Shown: positions 16,504 through 29,794, counted from the first letter of the stretch. The stretch is DNA of 64,000 nucleotides from Amia ocellicauda (GCF_036373705.1 NW_027102661.1:186001-250000), one strand, 5' to 3'. Numbers and translations: made by a program. Notes: generated by a model not told the origin, from the letters alone.

Positions 16504-17236
16504 ATGGAATCAGGAGGCTTCTACGTGACTCTACCCAGTAACGCCTCTCTCGATATATACCCTAAAAATGAAATATCCAGTTACACGGTACAATTTGGAA
16601 AATCTATAGATCTAAGGGGGTCGTGGGAAGTGGGGTTGGCGGAAATACAGTATCCTTACACTTGGGCTGTTTTACAAGATAAGGATGCCACCTTCGCCAT
16701 TTTTGATGATGTTAAAAAGAGTCAATGGACATTCACGATACAAGGAGGTTATTATGACAATGTGGATAAAATATTAGATGAGATGCATAAACAGTTCTCA
16801 GAAGGCACCCCCAACATCAAGCTATATTACAACCCTATTAAAAACAGAGTGTACAAGGTGTCAAAACCAGGTATTAGCATTCAAACCAGCGGCCAACTGG
16901 GGCGTATATTTGGGATCTATTCTGACACAGAGAGCAGGTTCTCAGAAGTGGTGGGGCGGCTTTTACACTCTTTATGTGTATACGGATATCATAACCCACC
17001 AGAGGGTCGGGGATAGTTATGTCCCCCTTTTGAGAAATGTACTTATTAAAGGTAAAAGCAATGACATGGTCACAATTACTTATGACAAGCCACACTACGT
17101 ACCAGTCTCAAAGACCCAATTTGACAACATCACGATCGAAGTCAAATCGGATCAGAATATCAACGTACCCTTCCGCTTCAGTAAAGTTATTGTCAAACTA
17201 CATTTTCGACCCCTGAAACAGTTTGTACATTATTAA
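16504..17236 (+). pseudogene. Penton-like minor capsid protein, frameshifted (copy 2)
   Basis: Same structure and same ancestral frameshift as in copy 1 (near 16930-16950). No further stop or indel is seen in this copy. Confidence 0.85.
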
Positions 17237-17237
17237 A

Positions 17238-17726
17238 ATGGCTACCTCGAGGGGTTATGTAGATCCTAGCGCCTATGTGGATTATTACAAGATGCAAGCC
17301 GGGAACGGCTTGCCCGGTTTTGTAGGAGCCCCCACAATGTATGGCGCCGGTCTAGGAGGACTCTTTCATGGTCTCTTTAGAATGGCCGTACCCCTGCTTA
17401 AGAGAGGCTTTGCTATAGCCAGACCCCACTTGAAATCAGCGGCTAAAAATATTGTTAGTGACGTGTTCACCAATGTTATGAACCGGGCAGCTAGCCATGA
17501 GCATCAGGAGGGTTCGGGTCTCATGGTAATGGCGATTAGGGGGGGTAAAAGAAGAAACAGCATGTGTCCACCAGGGCGACGAAGATCCGTGGCTAACAAA
17601 AAACGAAGAATCTCTCATTCTCCAACATATCGTGGAAACACTCGGAGAAGGAAGCAGCACAAGAAAAAACCTGCAAAAAGAAAGTCTCAAAGAAAGAAAA
17701 ATAGAGCCTCAGGATACATCTTTTAA
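17238..17726 (+). CDS. pX/pVI-like basic core protein (copy 2)
   Basis: An intact 162-residue ORF, differing from copy 1 by one Arg to Ile change in the A-R-R-G-G-K motif (codon near 17535), just before the highly basic half. Confidence 0.8.
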   Translation: MATSRGYVDPSAYVDYYKMQAGNGLPGFVGAPTMYGAGLGGLFHGLFRMAVPLLKRGFAIARPHLKSAAKNIVSDVFTNVMNRAASHEHQEGSGLMVMAIRGGKRRNSMCPPGRRRSVANKKRRISHSPTYRGNTRRRKQHKKKPAKRKSQRKKNRASGYIF

Positions 17727-17728
17727 AC

Positions 17729-19010
17729 ATGTCTTTTGTCCACAGTCTATCGGAAGAATGCGTCAAATCAGAACTGGATCTGTTTACAGTTCCATACACT
17801 CAAACGAGTATAGATAAGATCATATATGTAGAGATTCCCCCTCTTTCTGCAATTTCAGACATGGCCCCTCTGGAGTTTTTTATAGCTGGCAATGGCGAGG
17901 ATTATATTGATTTGAAAAACACATTTATTTTAATTAACTGTAAAGTGACTGATTAGGATGGCGATGCAATCGAGAAGACGGCCAACGCTGGGGTCATCAA
18001 TTTTCACAGGTGGATGTGACCCTGGGAGATCGGCTCATTAGTCAAAGCAGCAATACTTACCCCTATAGAGCCATGATGGAGTGTATCCTTAATTATAATG
18101 AGGAGACCCTAAGCAAACAGTTCAGCCTTTCTTCAAAGACATCCCGGAAGCTATGGACGACAAGGATCCAGAGGGACTCAATAAGGGTTTGCAAAAAAGA
18201 ACGGCCTCTTCAACAGAAGGGAGGACCTTTGAGCTAATGGGGCATATCCATGCAGACATATTTTTCCAAGAAAAACTCATGCTCAACGGGGTAGACATTA
18301 AAATTAAAATGATCCGTAGTAAAAGTGCTTTTTGTCTGATGACCCCTGATACTGAAAAATATAAACTGACCATATTATCGGCCTCGCTGTTTGTGAAAAA
18401 AGTGTCCGTCTCCCCGGCGGTTAAACTAGGACACGCGCAGGCGTTAATGACGGCAAACGCCAAGTACCCGATCGAAAGAGTCTATATGAAAGTCCACAGT
18501 ATCCCCGCAGGGACACGGGTGATGAACCAGGAAAATCTGTTTCTAGGACAGCTCCCAAAACAGGTTATTATAGGTCTCGAAGATAATGATGCATTTACCG
18601 GGGTTTACAACAAGAACCCCTTTAACTTTAAACATTATAACGCGGAATTTATAGCGTTGTACGTCGATGGTGTGCAGGTTCCATCCAGACCTTTTCAACC
18701 TGACTTTGAAAACGGCAATGCGGTTCGTGAATATGACAGTCTAGTACTGGCTACGGGTCGCCATCTCAAGGATCAAACTCTGCTGATCGATCGCCGGGAA
18801 TACTGCAGCGGTTACACCCTGTACGGTTTCAACCTGACCCCTGACGAAGAGTGTGGACAACATTTTTCACTGATGAAGACGGGCAATATGCGTTTGGAGA
18901 TGCGTTTCAAGCAGCCTCTACCACGCACTGTAAATATGGTCGTGTATGCAGTGTTTGACAACATTATTGAGGTGAATCAGAGGAGAAACGTTATGTATGA
19001 TTATTATTAA
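17729..19010 (+). pseudogene. Major capsid (hexon) protein, broken (copy 2)
   Basis: Carries the shared TAG (17954-17956) and both deletions seen in copies 1 and 3. The C-terminal part is open from 18153 to 19010 and keeps the second jelly-roll region. Confidence 0.87.
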
Positions 19011-19011
19011 A

Positions 19012-19569
19012 ATGAACACCAGAGAGCTCAACCACATCATGAATGCCCTGGCCAGCTCACGGAAACTGTTTCAAGGAGTCTACACCTGCGATCAGCTGCC
19101 TAAATTTAAGATCAAGAATTTACCTGCAATGTACATAATCAACACACACCCTAAAAATATGCCCGGAGAACATTGGCTGGCTATTTATCTAAGGGAGGAC
19201 CACCGTGGTGAATTTTTTGATTCCTATGCAAACCCCCCGGATTTCAGACCTTTCCCTCGGAAGATCAATAACTTTCTGCTCAACAACTGTCAAGAAACCA
19301 TTTACAGCGGTCGTCAAGTACAAAGTCTTCAGACCTTCACTTGTGGTCAACACTGTGTGTTTTTCTTATATCATAGATCTAAAGGAAGGTCATACCCCGA
19401 TATTATGGCCTTGTACAGTGAGGATTTAGGCCAAAATGATAAAAAAGTGGCAGAGTTTGTCAGGACACTGTGGACCCCCCCTTATAACACAATGACTTAC
19501 GACCCTAGCCAGCCGTGTATACAGATGGGGTGTTCTTGTGAGGATTTTAAAAGATGTCATGCGTGTTAA
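19012..19569 (+). CDS. Adenain-like cysteine protease (copy 2)
   Basis: An intact 185-residue ORF with all catalytic residues. It differs from copies 1 and 4 at three positions shared with copy 3 (for example A-S-S and Y-T-C near the N-terminus). Confidence 0.92.
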   Translation: MNTRELNHIMNALASSRKLFQGVYTCDQLPKFKIKNLPAMYIINTHPKNMPGEHWLAIYLREDHRGEFFDSYANPPDFRPFPRKINNFLLNNCQETIYSGRQVQSLQTFTCGQHCVFFLYHRSKGRSYPDIMALYSEDLGQNDKKVAEFVRTLWTPPYNTMTYDPSQPCIQMGCSCEDFKRCHAC

Positions 19570-19748
19570 GGTGAAAAAATAATGAAAACAGCCTTTGAAT
19601 CATTAGTTTTGTTTTTATTCAACACAATTCTTATACAAAGCAGGGGTTATGGTATAAATAAATGTACAACATTTGAAAAATAAAAAATAAAAATAAAAAA
19701 TTGTTTGTCGGGTCATTATTTACAGGGGAGACAAATAAAAACATGAGA

Positions 19749-20492
19749 TTAATAAGCTTCCCAACGATGGATAGATCCTGAGGATGGTCGCTCAGCACGG
19801 ACAGAGTAATGAGATATCGGAGTCAGATCAGGCTCCACCTCTTTACACAGACGGATTTTTTGTCGCGTTTCCTGGTTAGGAACTGTTGATTGGGGCATGT
19901 TCAGACAGGCCATCGCCTGTAGGAAAGCATTCCAGCCTACAGGTCGGCGACTATCGGGTACCTTATTAGTGCTAGTGACACTCTTCAACAAATCAAACAT
20001 GTGTGAACCTTTGATCAGTTGTCCTTTAAAAACAAATTCACCCTGTTCATTCCAAGCCGTTACCCGCAGTTTCTGAACCATTTTGTGCAGGATATATTCT
20101 GCATGTCTTTTGCTTCTGGCCGGCATGTTTCTCAAAACATCCGTTACAACATCTCCCTCTGAACTCTCTACAGGTTCGGTCACCGCAACATCTTTATCAA
20201 CCGTTCCCCCCGCATCAGCCCCAGAACCATTTTCTTGAGAGGCCATGGTTAAAGTTAAAATGTTTTGATCTTTTTCACCCTGTCTAACCAGACGGAGGTA
20301 GCGCTGTAACGTGTTGGTATACAACTGGGCTTTGGAATACTGATTTAAATCGGCCCTGGCCTGTATAGCTTTCATTTCAGAGTCCAGGTTGTTTTCGGCC
20401 GTTTGTCTAATGGGCTCTGGCCCGACAACATTTTTTCTCAGTTTCTCAAGCTGCTCCTGAGGGATCAAAAACATTTTCTGAGCATATTCCAT
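19749..20492 (-). CDS. Conserved Polinton protein A (copy 2)
   Basis: An intact 247-residue ORF. Its C-terminal variants (N-Q-E-T-R, H-Y-S-V-R) are shared with copy 3 and distinct from copies 1 and 4. Confidence 0.75.
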   Translation of the reverse strand: MEYAQKMFLIPQEQLEKLRKNVVGPEPIRQTAENNLDSEMKAIQARADLNQYSKAQLYTNTLQRYLRLVRQGEKDQNILTLTMASQENGSGADAGGTVDKDVAVTEPVESSEGDVVTDVLRNMPARSKRHAEYILHKMVQKLRVTAWNEQGEFVFKGQLIKGSHMFDLLKSVTSTNKVPDSRRPVGWNAFLQAMACLNMPQSTVPNQETRQKIRLCKEVEPDLTPISHYSVRAERPSSGSIHRWEAY

Positions 20493-20494
20493 TA

Positions 20495-20830
20495 TTAACC
20501 CACTCTGGAAGCTAGAAGACTGGTTAGGAAAGGCACGGCTATGCTCAACAGCGGTCCTATAAAACCCCCGGTTTGATTAATCTTCTTTCTTTTTCTTTTA
20601 ATAGAATACTTCTTATTAGCGATGATCTTGATAACCGCTTTTTGTTTTTTGAGTTTAGAATGTTGAGAAGGGGTTAGGGGTATATTACCGCGTAAGATGT
20701 TAAAAGCTATTTCACACAGGGTCTCGATCAAATCCGAGGGGGCCCCTGCCAGCACAGCTTTCCTATGGCGCGGGCTCCCCTCAAATAACATTTGCAAAAG
20801 CGGCAGATTTCTTTTAATCCGAACAGACAT
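20495..20830 (-). CDS. Conserved small Polinton protein B (copy 2)
   Basis: An intact 111-residue ORF with the lysine-rich block and Gly-Gly hydrophobic tail; the tail reads L-L-S-I-A-V-P-F-L, where copy 1 has L-L-S-Q-S-V. Confidence 0.75.
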   Translation of the reverse strand: MSVRIKRNLPLLQMLFEGSPRHRKAVLAGAPSDLIETLCEIAFNILRGNIPLTPSQHSKLKKQKAVIKIIANKKYSIKRKRKKINQTGGFIGPLLSIAVPFLTSLLASRVG

Positions 20831-20836
20831 TCTTAT

Positions 20837-21508
20837 TTATTTCCTTTTCTTTAGCACATAGACTGCCGGCCAATCGTGCGGGCACAAACCTGTTCTTAGG
20901 CGAAAGTCTTCTGGGGTTTGTGCATTTAATTTCGCAATCAAGTACCCGTAGGGTTTTTTGGTGGCATCCTCAAATGCCTCCAAAAAGAACTTGGTCTGGT
21001 TAGGGTACATTTGACGAGCCAAGACGGTGACCTGTAGTTTATCTCTGGGGTTTTTAAAAAGAATTATATAATTGGCATATAAATTAATAGTGCGGCTTTT
21101 TTTACCTTGAAAAAATAGATTTTTAACTAAATAAATAATACTTTAATTCCTATGATGAGTGTACTTTGTGAAAGCTTTTTCCACTTCACTGTTGTCACCG
21201 GCCTGCTCCATCAGGTCATCAAGGATCACTAGGTTAGTTTGACCGGGCGGGAACAAGTCATCGCCACACAACGAGGCGGGGAGACCTTGCACAAATTTCA
21301 GATTATTTTTTTTCGAAGCCAAATCATCGTAGAGAGGTTGCCAGCAAGAGTAACACCACACTATGTTGTCAAGAGCTTGGGACACGGTTGCGTCCACATC
21401 TTCTATGATGTTCTTTATAAGATAGCTCTTCCCCGAATTGGAGGGACCGGCTATAATACAGGAGAAAGGGTGTTGAAGTCTGTTATCAAAACCACCGCTA
21501 ATATCCAT
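20837..21508 (-). pseudogene. Packaging ATPase with internal stop (copy 2)
   Basis: Walker A and B are intact, but a TTA to TAA change ends the frame after residue 121 (H-H-R-N), at 21143. The remaining 3' part is still in frame. The stop is shared with copy 3 and absent from copies 1 and 4. Confidence 0.9.
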
Positions 21509-24500
21509 AAGGCAGAGTGGTATAATCAGTCTTCAACACTCTTTTATTGTACACCACTCTGAACCGTTTGTTTAGTGATCTATTTTCCAACGTGTACCCC
21601 TTTTTATTGCGATAGATCTGATTTCCGGCTGTAATAATCTCACGAGGAGGCGCGTCTTTCTCGTTACAAAACTTTCTACCAGGGTCGTCAGAGACTTGAT
21701 GTTAATGAGCTTGTTGTTACAATGGTTCAGAGTGAAACCCTTAACTTTCATACAGGTCTTACCCGCAGCCGTTCTGTATGCGTAAGTCTTAGGACCCCCT
21801 GAAACAAACTCCACTATGTGGTCCTGAGGATCTAGTTCGCTCGTTAACTCCCCAAGGTAGTCCCCGAGGGGAGGGACCCAATCCCCTGGCCTGGTGACAA
21901 AGATTACAGAGTCAGTATCATGATAGAGCGTGCGTTCCTGCAACTGATCCATTAAGTTGTACAGTTCAAGCCGGGCGTAAGCCGTGGTAAAAACCGCTAT
22001 GAAAACATTAACGTTCCCCTGTTTGGTGGGGAAATCTTTAGGGGCCCTCCACTGGACCTGTGCCACGTGGTCATTTAAGAATTGAAAGTGTGATACTGCA
22101 TGTTGTTTGGAAAACATAAATTCTATGAACAGTTCAGGGGTTTTAATCAAGGTTGTGTTTAGACGGTAATTTCTTTCCCCAAACTTACCCCACAGACTGT
22201 TTAAAATCAGTTTGGACATTTGTCTCTTGGCGGGGTTTACAGTTATGTTCCCCGGCTCTAGACGGATCCCTTCCTTTTCAAAATATTGCTGAACGTATCG
22301 CTCTTTGGCCGCGGAGTCAACACACCATGAGGGATAGCCCGATGCCTCCTGTTTCCCTTTCAGATGGGTCATAATGTAATCAGCAAAAAGAGTATCAGTT
22401 TTTTCAGAAAAATGCCAAACCTCATACACCTTACCGACTCTGTAACCTTTCTCCACCGCCTTGTCAAGCTCAATGCTACACCAGACACCCGTCAGCGCTC
22501 TCTCTTCATCACTGTGCAGACAAGAGGTAGTTTGATTTTCAGTTTCCACACACGTTCTACACAGAGGGAACATCAATTTTCCCGAACACCTGTAAGGCAA
22601 CACGGGTAAGAACAGCTCGCGAGGAGGGTACATGGTGACTTTGATCAAACTAAAGTAATGTCCGATTTCGAGAAAGTCACGATAAACAATGGTTGGACGC
22701 CCCACCGGGTACATTTTGGTCTTGTTGACATAAGGGTACAGACTGGTGAAATCATAGTAATCTACTCTCTCACCCTCCTTTACCTCATAATGTAAACAGA
22801 GGGCATTGGTACAACCCCCAAATAACGCATCCCGGGGCTCTAGACATTCAGGAAAGTCCAAGGTTTCCATAAACCGTTGTACCCCCGCATCCTGTTGCTT
22901 CAGGGTCGTCCACTCGTGTTCCCAAATCACCAGCACGTTCAAACCATAGGTGTTTTTTAAAGTTTCAATTCGTTCCTGGAAATCATAGTACATATCACCG
23001 CAGAGTTTTAGTGTTACGGGGTTAAAGGTGTTTGGGTCGAAGCACTGAGGACAGCCATGGTAAATACAACCGGCAAACTCATAAGCGGTACGCCGCCCGG
23101 ACACGTCGCTAAAACCGTCTAAGTAGTAAGGCCCCATTTTTACTTCCCCTTGATTTAAAGCATGTCTGATGAAGATGTTATCCCGGGCACTCAGGTATTC
23201 CACCCACTGTATGAAGACAGTCGAAAAGTTCTTTTGTCTAGCACGATAGTTGTCAGAAGTGGTGACCGCTATAGTGTTTTTCTGCAAGAAATTGGACCGA
23301 TACATTTTCATGCAGAGAGACGCTATGGTCACACTTTGCAAAGGGTTGAGACCCGATGTGTTGATAACCTCGGCGCGGAAACGCACACAGGCTTCTTTAA
23401 GGATCACCACATCATTTTTATAATAAGCGGCCATCTCTTCTCGGAAATCAAAAACACCTCCCTTAACCGTATTGTACCATTTAAAGAATTCCTCCCTCTC
23501 ATGAGACATCATAGTATCAACCCCATAATAAGAGGCGGGCGGGTAGGACCCTTGATAATTTTGAGTGTCCTTAGTATTAAAAAAATGGCAGAACCAACCT
23601 TTCTTCTGAGCCTCAAAACCCAGAGCCTTAGGCAAAGCGCTCAATTTCATGGGGAGGAAATTTAACAAGTCTATGTAACGTTAGTTGAAAGCTTCGTCGG
23701 TGAAACACATGATCTTGCTACCCTGAGCTATTATTTTTGGGGTCACCCCATTTTCCACCAGATACTTCATCAAAATGTAAGAATCATAACCCTTAGCATT
23801 GTGGGCAATAAATGTGTAATTGAGGTATTTTGGACCTCGATACCGCGTAAAGAAATCCCTGACACAACTCTCACCGCTAGCTGACCACTCACGATCCAAC
23901 ATGTCAATACAGTGTATATAATTAGCAACGTGGACCCCGTTTTCTTGCCGGCATTCAAAATCAAAAAAGACATACCAGTTGTGCGGCGGCTCCTTTTTAA
24001 CCGGCTGAATAAAGCACTGGTGTTCGGACCCCGGGGTTAAATCAGCATTACAGATCCTGCATCTCGGCTCCAGACATTTGTGTGGTTTAACCTCATGAAA
24101 ACGGTACTGGAGGCAACACTGCGGGCAACATTTAGTTTGATCACAATAACTCCATTTTTTAACCCCTCTCAGCAGCGGCCCTCTGTACCTTATGCTCGGA
24201 AAAACAGAACGCTGAGAGACAAATCCTTAAGCAATCTTTACATCGGATGGTAGGGGCCAAACCCTTACGACATTGCGGATTGAAACAGACGTTACAGTAA
24301 CCGTCACAGCGGTGCTTAAGCTTATCATTGAAGGCCTTATAACACCAATGACAAACATACGAACAACCCAAAAAAGCCGTCAAACTCTTTATTCCAAAGT
24401 AATGACTATCACTTAGGAAGAGAAACAGTGTCTGTGTATGGGTTTCAGGATGTGTCTGAAATTTCACAAATACTTTCCTTTACCTCACAACGGAACCACA

Positions 24501-25727
24501 CAACAATTTTTAAAGACAACAACTCCTCAAACTTGGTGATGTCTGAAAAGGCAACCATCTGTTGAGAGTTTAAGCCGGCCCTCTGATGAAGCATTAAAGC
24601 CTCTTGCAGAGCTTGGGGTTCAGGCATGTCGGGGGTGAGTAGTTTTATTAAACTGTAAGCAAAACAGAGCTTATTGTCCCCACTGGAACTCACCACTAAT
24701 TGCCTGAGCTTGGTCCTAATTATGTCGTTCTTCAAGCATTTCGACAGTCTTCTAAGCGCCCCACCCTCAGGGTTACGAACCACATTCATTACCAGAGACA
24801 GACTTTCATCAGCTAAGATGGCTGCGTTACTTTGCAATAACGCTTCGATTTTAGCCAGACGTCTAAATTATCTCCACTCAGCATTACAGATAGGTTGCTA
24901 AACAAATCATCCCCTCTGAGTTCTAACTGTACAACATCTCGAGGTCTGACCCTTTCAGCAACCTGTTCAAGCATTTTCTGCAAGGCCTCGTGTATGTTGA
25001 CAAATATTTCTGCATAATTGTCACAATTTAAAAGTTCTGCAAAATTAAAACGCTGAATCATTTCAAAATTGTTATAGGCCGGTCTATCTATAATCACGGG
25101 ATCACTGGTACTCTTGGACACATCATCATTTTGAACAAAGCCTTCACCCCCTACATTCTCACAGAGCATGTCCTCCACAGCCTTATCAGTCTCAGAACCC
25201 TCCACATTCCGAACACCCCCACTGCTGACATCTACAAAACCCCCTTTTTGAGGAGGCTCATTTACAGCCTGTAAAAGTCCTTCAAAGATATCCAACCGGT
25301 TAATGTCAAGACCCTCCTCTATAGTGATGGCTGCTTCTGCCGCCATCCTGTGTTCTAATTGTCTCAAATCATTTATAATAGGGGCAGAATTTGGTAGGGG
25401 TAGCTCCTCCAAAGCCTCCACCATTTCAAACAAATCGGGGTGAACTAGGGGGTGAACCTCTATAAGCGCTACCGGTGGGAGGTGGTTATTTAGATCATTG
25501 ACCATCTGTAACAGGTCGGGGTTCACCGGTAAGTCTGTTAATTCACATTCTATTGGTGGTAATTGGGGGTTATTTAAATCATTTATCATTTGTAATAGTT
25601 CCAGGTTCATTGGGACATCAGAGGAGTTCACAACAGGGCCGGAGATGTTCTCTCGGGAAGGTCTTTTTGGGGCCCTAGCTTGTTCATAATCCTTTAGTTT
25701 GTGAGTTCTTTTACCAAGTCAGGACAT
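21498..25727 (-). pseudogene. Family B DNA polymerase, multiply broken (copy 2)
   Basis: Carries the lesions common to all copies (TGA after the first ATG, the frameshift near 24840, TAA at 23681-23683). It adds three single-base frameshifts shared with copy 3, near 24473, 24167 and 21662; the last alters the final C-terminal segment. The longest open stretch (21572-23668) covers Exo III and polymerase motifs A, B and C in 698 residues. The Exo I aspartate is present. Confidence 0.9.
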
Positions 25728-25793
25728 TTTTTAATTTATTTTTTATTTTTCCAACAACCCACAATAGTAAGGCGTTTTGTGTCTATTAAAACA

Positions 25794-27834
25794 TTAAATA
25801 CGGTACAATTCGTTAGTAAGGGTATTAATAAGGGTGTTTTGGCTCTCTATCACCAGGTTTTGCCCCACTAACACAAGTCTTTGATTTTGTAACAAAGTAT
25901 GTAGCAACTCATGCCGACCTTCAGGAAGTAGCTCCGGGGGCTGGTGGCCTGGCTCAGCTTCAAAGGATGGTCGCTCCGGTAAATCTCGGTCGAAGGAGGC
26001 AGGGAGCGAGCGTATACTCATGGACGGAGACCAAGAAGGCCTTTGCGGTGACACCCTGGCCAAGCGCGGGGTACTGTTCCGCGTTTCTGTAGCCAAGAAA
26101 CGGGTCTGGGGGGACGATGTTGAAACCAGGCCGTCGTTGGGTGGTGTGTCAGCCCTGACTGACGGCGACCCCTGAGGTTGTTGGATGCCTGTATTTGTTC
26201 CGCCCGACAATGCGGCGGGCTGAATCTGGGGTGTTGAATTACCCCCAGAAGGCTGTGGCCTGAGTAGATGTTGGGGGGTCTCCAAGACCACCGTGGGGGA
26301 TCCTCTCGGTGATCTCACCGGGGAAGATGTTTGAACCCACTTAGACGGGGTAATTGTCCTCAATAGCTCATCCACAGAATGACTATCCCAAGAGTCTTGG
26401 GAAGAATAAAAATATACATTACATTTACATCTTTAAACGGTGACAGAAATCAAACTTAAAACAACATGTCCAGGACATTCAAAACCTTTAGCTTTTTTAG
26501 ACCTTTGAAAATAGCCTTAGACATTCACTACAACGCCTTATTATTTACAGACAATATATTTATTAGGACTTGATAATAAATGTAAAACAGAGAAGCCGCT
26601 GTAAATAAACTGTTTCTTAAATGTTTCTTTAAAAACTGTAATATTGTTAATAAAACACACACACACACAACAACATTTCATTTTTAAACGAACCTTCCAA
26701 GTGTAAACGCTTCCTGATCCCGGGACTTCCTGTTTCACAAACGTTTTCACGATCTGTTTAAATATTAAATACAATGAACACCTTCAAGCCTTTTCCTACA
26801 ACCACTTTAAAACAGAAGTATAATAGCGGGAGATAAGCCAAACAACTTACTAAACCCTTTCGGACGTCTTTACTTCCTAACCAGACGGTACGGCAATCGG
26901 TCATTTCTAAACACGTTCCCCAGAAACAAGCATAGACCTGTCCGGACTTCTAAAGATCTTTCCCAGAACCCCCCGCCCTACAGGAAACGGTCACCCATCG
27001 CTTAAATATTAGCCATCAACGGGCAAACAAAGCCCTTTTAAAAACATTAAAGTTTGAAAGATCTTACTTACCTCCACAGAATAATCGTTTCTTATGTTTT
27101 TCGGCTGGTTTAGCTTTTTGCACCGCTGTGAAGGTAAGAGACATGTTTAACCTTTAACCACACCGCTTTATAAAAAGCTTTAACCTCTTACAGGCTGCAG
27201 ACATATACTCACAGCTATCAGATACCGGGGCTAACGGCCTTTCAGATTCTTGAAAGGTTACGGTTCTCGAAGGTAAAACGAAACAAGCCCTCGATGTGGA
27301 AGGCCTTTCGTTGTCTCGAACCACGTTTCTTAATACTGTTAGACAGGATAATTTTTTAAAATTAACAAAACTGGACTCAAACATCTTACAGAAACGTTAT
27401 ACAAACAAACAGGGGTTTAGTTCTTACCCGGTCGGCAGACAGCCTGTCTAGGGACAACCACTTCTCTTGGTCGATCCTCGGAGACATTAATCACAGGCCT
27501 TTCGATAGTTTCTGTGTAATTAAAGAGACCGGCATTAATATATATTAAAACGTTTTCATAACTCTAATGAGCCGCTTCAAAACCACACACACCCATGCAT
27601 AAGAACCCATGAGCGCAAACACAAAAATCTTACCGTCGTTGTTCCAGATGATCTCCTCAGCGTTGGGAATTAACTCCTGTTGACTGGTTGAAAAATAATT
27701 TTACAGAACTTAAAACAGATGTTATAGCCTTATTTACAATACATGCACACAACACGCTCTGAGTCAATGAAAATAATCTGAAGACTTGCCTAAAAACTTG
27801 TTTAAATCGAATCGCTGATGTTGTTTCCGGACAT
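25794..27834 (-). CDS. Putative six-exon spliced gene (copy 2)
   Basis: Same exon plan as copy 1, with the last exon at 25794-26395. Exon 1 carries the one-base loss and the exon 2 acceptor reads CAA instead of CAG, so this copy is probably not expressed as a full product. The last exon is intact. Confidence 0.5.
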
Positions 27835-28480
27835 TGTTGATCTTTAGTCTTAAATCGAAAGGTCAGTATGAGTCTGTCGAGCTGAAGACCAGACCTTCAT
27901 ACTTATACTGATGGCCACATGCCGGATCTGTTTGTAAGGCATTGTTCTGGTCTGGCCTTTGTGCCACCCTGTTACCAATTAACATATCAAAACCAACCAA
28001 TAAAATGACACTGCATCAAATTTCAAATAGAAACCAAGATGGAGACGATCTCTCTCCTCTCTACTCTAAACTTTTATTAGAACCTTTTGGTCTCTCAAAA
28101 AAACATTTTTAAGCATCAAGACCTATAGTCAACAACCACTAAGAATATTTCAGGCCTTTATAAGCGCTAAAAAACAACCTGAGCCTAGAAAATAACTATA
28201 AAGATCAAAAATAACTAGCGCTTTTACAGTGATTTTTTTTTTTTTTTTTATAGCGATGCTTTGTTTGGTATTAAACAAGTCACAAACTACTCAGAACAGC
28301 GTTTATCCCCGCAAAAGAGATATTTGGGTTTATTTTACAAAGCTTATAAATTATATAGGTTAAAAGTATTCTGAATGTTTTGATATCACACGCCATACCA
28401 ACTGTTGTCTTCTACACCTTACGGTAGCAACAAATCTAACTACTGCTTTACTTTAACAATAATAATGACGGCGACTACGA

Positions 28481-28533
28481 CGACAACAAGAACAACAAGA
28501 ACAACAACAACAACATCATCATCATCATCATCA
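28481..28533 (+). repeat. (AAC)n(ATC)n microsatellite
   Basis: The length differs from the equivalent in the neighbouring units. Confidence 0.9.
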
Positions 28534-28697
28534 GATTTTAATTAAAAGTGGCTACACCAGCGTTTACAATTTCAACCTGTCGACGGACGGACGCTCTGAG
28601 AGCACCGATTTCGGGCACTCCAATGAAGAAAAGCCACCCACCGCCTGAGGGGAACCACGAGGGCAAGCAGGACGAAAAGGGCCGGCCCAAAGCAGGC

Positions 28698-28770
28698 TGT
28701 TTCCACCCGGTTTCGAACCGGGGACCTTTCGCGCGTTAGGCAAATGTGATAACCGCTACACTACAGAAAC
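28698..28770 (-). tRNA. tRNA-Val (AAC)
   Basis: A 73-nt cloverleaf identical to the one at 12742-12814, with anticodon AAC and a complete B box. Confidence 0.9.
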
Positions 28771-29086
28771 TGACAACGCCGCCTCTTGCTTCAAACGGTT
28801 ACCGTTGGAGCCTGCTGGTAAAACAGGCTCAGGCGTTTCAGGTCGGCTAGACTGTGAGATGGCGTCTGAAGTGCCGCGAAAGGATGCCATTTTCACAGAC
28901 CTGTTTGGCATTGCTTAAGGGCACATCAGGACACTTCGGAAACTCTTTCAAAGGCAGGACGCCCTGCGCTCTGACAGTGCCTGCACTTAACCCAACAAGG
29001 TGATGCTGAATGGCTTGTTCAAACGGCTGGTGGTCTTCCGTCACCACCAGACTATGAGAGCTATACTGCGCCTTCAACTACATAAG

Positions 29087-29271
29087 AGTAGATAGTAGGG
29101 TTTTTTGGGCGCGGCCTATTTTGTTATGACGTATGCCCTAAGCTTATTAATATTCCTACGTCATAATTGGGGGGCGTGATTTTAGGTAGAGTTATTTCCT
29201 TAATTATTCCTACGTCATATCCGTCAGAAAGTGTGCACCCATAAAACCCTGAACAACAAGGCCACCCATAA
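29087..29271 (+). repeat. Left terminal inverted repeat, copy 3
   Basis: Identical in layout to the copy 2 repeat, with the three TGACGTA/TACGTCA motifs. Confidence 0.9.
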
Positions 29272-29389
29272 ATACCCCCACCCCTCTGAAGGCAACGCCC
29301 CGAAACTCTCCTCTCTATTTAAGAACCCGCGCTTCTTTTAGGCAATACCTCTTTAATTCTCAGCTTCTGAAACATCCCGCTTCTTCAAC

Positions 29390-29794
29390 ATGTCCAGCGA
29401 CATCAACATGAAACCCCGCAAGAAACAATCCCGGGCAAGGGTTATTGTACTCACCAATTTGAAGATTGAACGCTCCTGGGTGTTGTTCTGGGGGGCTCGA
29501 CGGGGTTACCGCTTTAAAAGGGATCCCAGCTATGTTGGAGTGGAGCTTCTTGCTTTGGGAGAGAAGGAGGGTACGTTGGAACCTTTTGAGACGGTAATTG
29601 AATACTCTTATGAGGACTGGTTGAAGGTGATGGCCTGGAGAGATCTGGGGCTTGTGGATAAGACTCTAGAAGGCTTGCAAGAGGGTCCAAGAGAATGCGA
29701 AATGGAGTCTCCGACTCAGGGTTTTGAAAGGTGTGAATGGGAAAGCTTGCAGAACTACGACAGACGACGTGTGGGGTTTTGGAGGGGGGTCTGA
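29390..29794 (+). CDS. Early/accessory ORF1, unknown (copy 3)
   Basis: Identical 134-residue product to copy 2. Confidence 0.65.
   Translation: MSSDINMKPRKKQSRARVIVLTNLKIERSWVLFWGARRGYRFKRDPSYVGVELLALGEKEGTLEPFETVIEYSYEDWLKVMAWRDLGLVDKTLEGLQEGPRECEMESPTQGFERCEWESLQNYDRRRVGFWRGV

Larger units (their letters stand above)
13131..28410 (+). mobile_element. Adintovirus/Polinton copy 2 (right end truncated)
   Basis: It starts with the left terminal inverted repeat (AGTAGATAGTAGG) directly after CATAAG and ends at the same truncated junction as copies 1 and 3. It is almost identical to copy 3 and shares its lesions in the integrase, ATPase and PolB genes. Confidence 0.95.
28411..29086. other. Host tRNA-Val(AAC) unit between copies 2 and 3
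   Basis: Nearly identical to 12461-13130, including both element junctions. It ends in CATAAG at 29081-29086. Confidence 0.87.
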